Shown piece by piece: positions 21,382-26,145 of a DNA stretch of 26,145 nt. The DNA is from CAZGZU01 sp964529855 (GTDB lineage: Bacteria; Patescibacteriota; Minisyncoccia; Portnoybacterales; UBA2143), in contig CAZGZU010000008.1 of the NCBI GenBank assembly GCA_964529855.1, forward strand, positions 1-26,145. The letters are read 5' to 3'. Below the pieces are notes generated by a model. The model saw nothing but the letters and a program-made list of their open reading frames with translations, was not told the origin of the DNA and ran no database searches. The translations under genes were made by a program, and so were the position numbers. Each line of letters starts with the position of its first letter. Positions within the stretch are counted from its first letter, which is position 1.

Positions 21382-22444
21382 CAAACAAAAGATAATCTTC
21401 CAAAGGAGAAAGGAATAATTCCTGGGCATCGTAACCGTTCGTTTCCGTATCCCCCGCTTCAAAAATCTGCCTGGCTTCTCCGGTGTCCAGGTTAATCTGC
21501 CAAAAATCATCAGTGAAAGAGATAACCCCTTTATAATAATCATCCGGCAGAACAGCTAATTTTGAGATGGTTTTGGGTACGGCGCAGAAAACAGTCCGGT
21601 TGTCCTGACTCCAGGTACATTTTTCGGGCAGGGTAACAAAATTCAGTTCCTCAATAGTTGACTCCGCCAGGTCAGCTATTTTTAATTTCATGTTTTTGCC
21701 TTGCTGGTCAGTTTCCGAGAGAAGAAGTTTATTTCCTAAAGGCGACCAAAGAACGGTCAGACCGTATCTGTCGTTAATGATTTTCTGGAAATTACCGTTG
21801 GACAGGTTAATCATATAAACGGCGCTTTGGGCTAAGCCGCTTGGTTTGGTCCGCACGGCCAGCTGGCTTGAGTTGGGCCATTCAACAATCAGGTCTTTCA
21901 TCCGGGTGCTGAAAACATTAATCCAATTGGAACCGTCCGGGTTGGCTATGCTAATATTGTTGTCCTCGGTTTGCTCGTCATAATACTGATAGGCAATCCT
22001 GTTTTCTACGGGTGACCAGACCAGCCAGCGGATTTTTTCATTCAAAAGAGTAGCTATTTGCGTATCATAGTCATAGAAATATTTTTTAGTTTGTCCTTCA
22101 TCGTCAAAAACAGCAATAACTTTGTCTTTGTCAGGCGACCAGAGAACCTTTAGTAAGCCGGTAAGGAGATTAGAAGAAACTTGAGTCAGTTGAGAGCCGT
22201 CAAAATTAGATTTAAAGACGTTGCCATTACTGGCCAGATAATATTTGACTTTCTGGTTATCAATAGTCGGTCCTAAAACCGCTTCCTGGGAAACGGGGTT
22301 GATTTGACCGAGTGCCGATGGAGCAGAGGGAGCGCCCGGTTCAGCAGGCGCTTCCGGCTTTAGGACGAAATTATAGATGAGCAGGGCAGCGATTATCAGG
22401 ATGAGCAGGATGATTAGGATAATAAAGATTTTTTTAAGAGACAT
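21341..22444 (-). CDS. Membrane-anchored beta-propeller protein (TolB/WD40-like)
   Basis: The 367-aa product has a short basic start and one membrane helix (about 5-27), then a Pro/Ala-rich linker (EAPAEPGAPSAPSA). Repeated blades follow, each carrying a Trp-Ser-Pro or related turn (VLWSPDKDKV, LVWSPVENRI, VLWSPLGNKL, CTWSQDNRT, LFLSPLEDYL), as in TolB-type propellers. It likely sits outside the membrane as a binding scaffold. It is the last gene of the minus-strand secretion cluster, 33 bases after the pilin gene, which suggests but does not prove a role with the secretion apparatus. Confidence 0.85.
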   Translation of the reverse strand: MSLKKIFIILIILLILIIAALLIYNFVLKPEAPAEPGAPSAPSALGQINPVSQEAVLGPTIDNQKVKYYLASNGNVFKSNFDGSQLTQVSSNLLTGLLKVLWSPDKDKVIAVFDDEGQTKKYFYDYDTQIATLLNEKIRWLVWSPVENRIAYQYYDEQTEDNNISIANPDGSNWINVFSTRMKDLIVEWPNSSQLAVRTKPSGLAQSAVYMINLSNGNFQKIINDRYGLTVLWSPLGNKLLLSETDQQGKNMKLKIADLAESTIEELNFVTLPEKCTWSQDNRTVFCAVPKTISKLAVLPDDYYKGVISFTDDFWQINLDTGEARQIFEAGDTETNGYDAQELFLSPLEDYLLFVNQKDGLLYSLEL

Positions 22445-22477
22445 ATTATTTTAATTTTTATTATAAACAACTTAAGA

Positions 22478-22945
22478 TTAATCAGGCATGCACTGACATT
22501 TAACAGAGCTCCAGGTGTAGCCGGGCGAACAAGCGGTGGCGCATCTGTCAGGGCAATTGCCCTCATGGCAGGGTGCCTGCAAGCTGACCAGGTCAGGATT
22601 GATAGTGTTCAGGATTAAATAAGCGGCCAGCCCCAGAACCAGACCGGAAAGGGCTCCCCAGATCCATTTCCTGGCTTCCTCTTTCGTGGTAATCGTTTCA
22701 GAGAGCATATAGGTAAAACCTCCATAGACCAGGGCGCCTAAAGCAGCCATACCAACTATGGCCAGGCCAAAGAGATAAATATAGCGGATATAATCCGTTA
22801 AACTTACTTCAGTTCCTTCGGTTGGTCCTCCGGGAATAGTTATTTCTATTTCATAATCAGCCTGCGCTCCAAAAACAACAAACAAAGAGCAGAGGAAAAT
22901 GAGCAGTGAGATGACAATAGGAAATTTTTTTAATTTGGATTTCAT
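22478..22945 (-). CDS. Type IV secretion pilin-like protein (TrbC/VirB2-like) with Cys-rich tail
   Basis: The 155-aa product has a signal peptide (about 1-29, ending FGAQA), a short exported stretch and two membrane helices (about 50-76 and 90-112). Between the helices lies a loop with TITTKEEARKWIWGALSG. This is the layout of the pilin-like proteins of reduced type IV secretion systems, where the KEEARK-W-GA-G loop is typical. The C-terminus adds about 35 residues with eight cysteines (CHEGNC, CATAC, KCQCM), probably oxidised outside the cell. It overlaps the PKD-like gene by four bases (ATGA). Confidence 0.82.
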   Translation of the reverse strand: MKSKLKKFPIVISLLIFLCSLFVVFGAQADYEIEITIPGGPTEGTEVSLTDYIRYIYLFGLAIVGMAALGALVYGGFTYMLSETITTKEEARKWIWGALSGLVLGLAAYLILNTINPDLVSLQAPCHEGNCPDRCATACSPGYTWSSVKCQCMPD

Positions 22946-23676
22946 GGGACTAGAGTTATTTTGGCAAAAGTTTGGCCTTGTTGGATAGGATTATTTTTAT
23001 TCTCTGCCAAAACACTTAAATTCTGTTCAATGGATTGTCCGATTGACCCGATTTTCAAAGTAAAGACATGGGGATTGTTTTGATTGATTTGGCTGGCCGT
23101 TTGTTCGCCAAAATTCCAGTCATAATCCAGGTCAGCTGCCTTTTGAATATTAAAGAAATATGGTTGAGCAATAAATTTTATTTCCTGATTGGCCGAGATT
23201 TGATATTTTTGGCCCGGTTCAGAGGAGCCCAAGGAGGGAGTTTTTGTTTTTAGAACAATCTCCGGCGCCTGGGTTGGTATATAGAGATCGGGCGATGAAC
23301 CAAGGAGGGTGCCGGCCAGGTTTTCAATTCTTACTTTGACCAGGTGTTCCTGGCTAAGGCTTTCGCCGATATACAACTCAAAAACCTGTTTACCCTGGCC
23401 GGATGCGGCTTTTTGGATGTCATTATTAAGAAACCAATTATAGACCAGTTCCTGGGGATTGATTGTTTGGGGGCTGACAACAGCCACTACTTCAACTGCG
23501 CTGCCCCGGCTGGGCAGGGCCTTGCCCGGGTAATCAAGAGGCACGTAGGTATCGGCTGACCAGCTTAAGCTGATATCAATTCCTGAACTTTGGCCTTGGG
23601 CTAAATTGGCAACTAACAGCCAGCCGGCCATAGCCAGTAGCAACAGCCAATATGTTGTTTTCTTGGTTTCAATCAT
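22942..23676 (-). CDS. Secreted PKD/Ig-like protein of the secretion cluster
   Basis: The 244-aa product has a basic start, a signal peptide or anchor (about 10-28, ending AQGQS) and an all-beta exported part with two Ig/PKD-like modules. The first runs about 45-130 (LVYNWFLNND) and the second about 140-240 (LDYDWNFGEQ, the Y-x-W-x-FG turn of PKD folds). No enzyme motif. Its genes on both sides overlap it by four bases each, so translation is coupled with the small membrane protein and the pilin. It probably forms a surface or channel-associated part of the secretion or pilus system. Confidence 0.75.
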   Translation of the reverse strand: MIETKKTTYWLLLLAMAGWLLVANLAQGQSSGIDISLSWSADTYVPLDYPGKALPSRGSAVEVVAVVSPQTINPQELVYNWFLNNDIQKAASGQGKQVFELYIGESLSQEHLVKVRIENLAGTLLGSSPDLYIPTQAPEIVLKTKTPSLGSSEPGQKYQISANQEIKFIAQPYFFNIQKAADLDYDWNFGEQTASQINQNNPHVFTLKIGSIGQSIEQNLSVLAENKNNPIQQGQTFAKITLVP

Positions 23677-24071
23677 TTTGACTTGATTGTTTTAGCCAGA
23701 GTTTCCGGCAGATATCCCTTTTGTTCTGCATAGACGCTGGCAATAAAAATCGTCCAGGTTGGCGATAAATCGCCTAAGCCGGGAATTAATTCTACCAGGA
23801 AAGTCGTGCCAAATCTGGCGCTGGGAAACCGGTGGAGGCGCATTAAGCACCAGAGTCCGAGAATGCCGGCCGTACTTAAATCAACTATCCGAAAGAGAAT
23901 TAAGTCCAGTCCTACCCAGTCACAAATGTCATTGGTGACGCCAACCGCTCCAATAAGCATAAATTCCACGTCACTGATTTCGCTGGCTGAGTTGCCGGGG
24001 TTTGCTTTTGGCTTTGTCTTTTGCCGGTCGCGAGCCTTATCTTGATTAAATTCGGCTGAAAAATCAGGCAT
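23673..24071 (-). CDS. Small membrane protein of the secretion cluster, 132 aa
   Basis: A charged cytoplasmic start (about 1-32, rich in Lys, Asp and Gln) is followed by two or three hydrophobic segments (about 35-68, 68-82 and 88-112) containing Gly-Leu-Gly-Asp (ELIPGLGDLSPTWT). This Pro-Gly-x-Gly-Asp-x-x-Pro-Thr-Trp motif is reminiscent of small conserved membrane proteins in reduced type IV secretion clusters, but I cannot name the family. It starts four bases after the VirB4 stop and overlaps the PKD-like gene. Confidence 0.75.
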   Translation of the reverse strand: MPDFSAEFNQDKARDRQKTKPKANPGNSASEISDVEFMLIGAVGVTNDICDWVGLDLILFRIVDLSTAGILGLWCLMRLHRFPSARFGTTFLVELIPGLGDLSPTWTIFIASVYAEQKGYLPETLAKTIKSK

Positions 24072-24075
24072 AATT

Positions 24076-25875
24076 TTAATAGGCCGTCCCTCCTCCCCCC
24101 TGTTTTTCCTCCTCGGCTAATTCTTTTTTGGCCTGTTCCATTTCCAATAACTGGGCCGGGTCAGAGGTAATAACCTGGTCTTCTGTATAAGAAGCGATTA
24201 CCCTGATGGCCACGTGTTTGGCTCCGGCAAAAAAGATGCCTTCACCAACCGCGCTTTCCAAAAGCATATACTTTTCCTGGTCAGTCAGGTTAAAGACCTC
24301 TTTAATAACTTCAATGGAGGCAGGTGATTGTTTAAGCAAAAGCTGGAGGGAGGAATTGGTGACAATTGGTTTGCCATACTTGGATTTCATAAAATCAGTC
24401 ACGTCCTGGGTAATGGTAGTCAGTCCCAGATAGTATTTACGGCATCTTTTGGCAATGCCAAAGAGGAAGGAAGCAGCATCTTCGTGTTGCATCATCCACC
24501 AGGCCTCATCAACAACCATCATTCTCTTTTTTCTTTCCGAACGGATAATGTTCCAGATATAGCGGAGAATAACATACATAGCCAGAGGTCTTAATTCTTC
24601 TTCCATATCGCGAATGCTGAAAACAACTAACTTTTTGTTTAGTTCAACGTTGGTTGGCTGGTTAAAGCAGCCGGCATAACTGCCACTGACGAATTTTTCC
24701 AGGCGGCTGACCAGGCTTTCGGCCCCGGTCATTCCTTTTAAAACAGCATAGAGGTCGGTCATTAAAGGAGGGGTGATTTTGCTAAAATCAGATTCCGGGG
24801 TAATGTCGCGGGCAGCATAGGTTTCGGTTAATGCTTTGTCAATAATAGCGTCTTCTTCCGGGGTGAGGCCGCCCAGCATTATTCTTATCAAGCCGACCAG
24901 ATTAATAATATTACTTCTTAAAAGGTTGGCCGGTTTGTCTTCCGGGCCGGGAATGGGCAGGTCAAAAGGATTCAGATGATTGGGCGAGGTTAAAGAAATG
25001 TCAATAAATGTCCCGTCAACCGTTTCAGACAAATACTTATATTCTTTTTCCGGGTCAATAATGATTACTTCAGTATCCTGCATTAAAGAGCGGAGAATTT
25101 CCAGTTTGATGGCATAGCTTTTGCCGCTGCCGCTTTTGGCAAAGACGCACATATTGGCATTTTCCATGCTAAAGCGGTCAAACAGAATCAGGGAGTTATT
25201 GTGTTTGTTAATGCCATAAAGAACTCCTTTGTTGTCAGTCAAATCAGCCGAGATAAAGGGAAAAGCCGAGGACAAAGGGCCGGTGTTAAAACTATTATGA
25301 ATAAGCAGCTTATCCATCTCTAAAGGAAGAGTGGAAACAAAACCCTGTTCCTGCTGGAAAACGGCCGGCTTGGCATAAACCATTTGGTTTTCCAAAAGGG
25401 CCCTGATTTTATTCTCTATCTCGTCCAATTCTTTGGTGGAATCGGCAAAAAAGGTAATATAAAGGCCGAATTTAAAAAGCCGCTCGGCTCCCTGCTGGAG
25501 TCTATCCCGCAAATCCTCAATGTTCTGCAGGGCTGTTTCCAGTATAGGACTGCGCACTTTGCCTTTTTCTGCCTGTAAAGACATTTGTGATTGAATCTGG
25601 GCGGTTTTTTTGGTCAGATCTTTTAGCACGGTGCCTGTTTCTGTCGGATGGATAAACAAGGCAATGTTCATTTCCTGGTCAAGAGTGATAACTGGAGAAA
25701 GCCAGCCGGTGGTTAAACTTTGGGGGAAGGTAAAAACAAAAATAGTTCGGGCATATTTTGGGCCGATTTGGAAATAATTGGAATCAATCTTCAGGCCGGC
25801 CGGAGCAATTAAATCAATCATCGGCGAGACCTGTTCTGCGGGAGCGTCTTTTTTAGGTGATTTTTTGAAAAACAT
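24076..25875 (-). CDS. Type IV secretion ATPase, VirB4/TraC-like
   Basis: The 599-aa cytoplasmic ATPase powers pilus assembly and substrate transfer. The N-terminal VirB4 domain (about 30-200) is followed by the ATPase core: Walker A FAKSGSGKS (Lys252; the first Gly of the usual GKSGSGKS is Ala), IIIDPEKEYKYL, Walker B MMVVDEAWWMMQ (Asp456, Glu457) and TTITQDVTDF. Family members are usually 600-850 aa; this one is at the short end, with a reduced N-terminus. The missing N-terminal part may be supplied by the neighbouring gene that ends three bases upstream of its start. It is the marker gene of this cluster. Confidence 0.94.
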   Translation of the reverse strand: MFFKKSPKKDAPAEQVSPMIDLIAPAGLKIDSNYFQIGPKYARTIFVFTFPQSLTTGWLSPVITLDQEMNIALFIHPTETGTVLKDLTKKTAQIQSQMSLQAEKGKVRSPILETALQNIEDLRDRLQQGAERLFKFGLYITFFADSTKELDEIENKIRALLENQMVYAKPAVFQQEQGFVSTLPLEMDKLLIHNSFNTGPLSSAFPFISADLTDNKGVLYGINKHNNSLILFDRFSMENANMCVFAKSGSGKSYAIKLEILRSLMQDTEVIIIDPEKEYKYLSETVDGTFIDISLTSPNHLNPFDLPIPGPEDKPANLLRSNIINLVGLIRIMLGGLTPEEDAIIDKALTETYAARDITPESDFSKITPPLMTDLYAVLKGMTGAESLVSRLEKFVSGSYAGCFNQPTNVELNKKLVVFSIRDMEEELRPLAMYVILRYIWNIIRSERKKRMMVVDEAWWMMQHEDAASFLFGIAKRCRKYYLGLTTITQDVTDFMKSKYGKPIVTNSSLQLLLKQSPASIEVIKEVFNLTDQEKYMLLESAVGEGIFFAGAKHVAIRVIASYTEDQVITSDPAQLLEMEQAKKELAEEEKQGGGGTAY

Positions 25876-25878
25876 TGT

Positions 25879-26145
25879 TTATTGGGTTCTTAATTCTTTG
25901 GCTTTTTGCAGCTCCGGTTCCTCCTTGGCACTGGGATTATAGAGTTTATAGAACAACTCTATCAACTCTTCGGTCTTTAAGGGGGCTGCCTTAAGCCCAA
26001 TACTGCGCAGACCAGTGGCTACAAATTCTACTCTCTGCCAAAGATTGTTTTTATGCTCTTGAAAGGCCTGTTCCTCGGCAGCTGGTTCTTTTTTTTTGCC
26101 GAAGAATTGGACAAGAAACCATTTGTTTTTGGTAATTGAATGGAT
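25879..26145 (-). CDS. Type IV secretion component, TraC N-terminal-like, C-terminal fragment (partial)
   Basis: The last 88 codons of a gene that begins beyond the window; it stops with TAA at 25879-25881. The readable part has KNKWFLVQFFGKKKEP followed by GLRSIGLKAAPLKTEELIEL and FYKLYNP. The Gly-Leu-x-x-x-Gly-Leu... Leu-x-Thr-x-Glu-Leu-Ile-Glu-Leu-hydrophobic-Tyr...Tyr-Asn-Pro pattern resembles the N-terminal domain of TraC/VirB4-type proteins. Here it is encoded as a separate gene just before the ATPase. The assignment is tentative because most of the protein is missing. Confidence 0.55.
   Translation of the reverse strand: MHSITKNKWFLVQFFGKKKEPAAEEQAFQEHKNNLWQRVEFVATGLRSIGLKAAPLKTEELIELFYKLYNPSAKEEPELQKAKELRTQ

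Noticed and set aside
1..26145. Alternative genetic code (TGA read as an amino acid, as in some CPR groups)
   Set aside because: TGA ends several recognisable genes at the expected length (for example the methyltransferase fusion, yidC and the PKD-like gene).

Overview
The window reads as a chromosomal segment from a small-genome bacterium of the Patescibacteria (Candidate Phyla Radiation) type. This placement is an inference. It rests on a reduced type IV secretion cluster (VirB4 ATPase, two-helix pilin with a Cys-rich tail, secreted PKD-like protein), several lineage-specific unknown proteins, and the compact dnaN-dnaA / rpmH-rnpA-yidC-jag core. The genetic code is standard: TGA ends several genes.

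Layout. 1-2085: end of an ATP-grasp ligase gene, two small membrane-protein genes and two unknown genes, separated by clear terminators. 2155-6951: a visibly more A/T-rich accessory island, described below. 6983-8185: tyrS. 8186-8511: a nest of direct and inverted repeats between divergent tyrS and a class A penicillin-binding protein gene. 8548-12013: the PBP and an unknown protein. 12169-17085: the replication-origin neighbourhood, with dnaN and dnaA on the minus strand, rpmH-rnpA-yidC-jag on the plus strand, and candidate DnaA boxes on both sides of dnaA. 17109-21381: PRC-barrel protein, Wzx-like flippase and two Wzy/WaaL-like polymerase/ligase proteins, the first carrying an in-frame palindromic repeat. 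21341-26145 (minus): beta-propeller protein, pilin, PKD-like protein, small membrane protein, VirB4 ATPase and the end of another secretion gene.

The most interesting part is 2241-6882. A complete LexA-type self-cleaving repressor (DNA-binding domain, Ala-Gly cleavage site, Ser/Lys dyad) is fused in one reading frame to a D12-class adenine DNA methyltransferase. Converging on it, with a 31-bp tail overlap, is a clear homologue of the restriction enzyme EcoRV with its catalytic Asp, Asp and Lys in place. Diverging from it is a two-gene operon encoding a DUF3800-like protein and an RmuC-family protein. Both divergent promoters have good -35/-10 elements with 17-bp spacers, and both -10 boxes lie inside one imperfect 26-bp dyad (4492-4517). 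The simplest reading is a type II restriction-modification module whose methyltransferase is its own SOS-type repressor and which co-controls DUF3800 and RmuC. DNA damage could then couple de-repression to release of the methyltransferase from its DNA-binding domain. The domain calls are strong; the regulatory model is inference.
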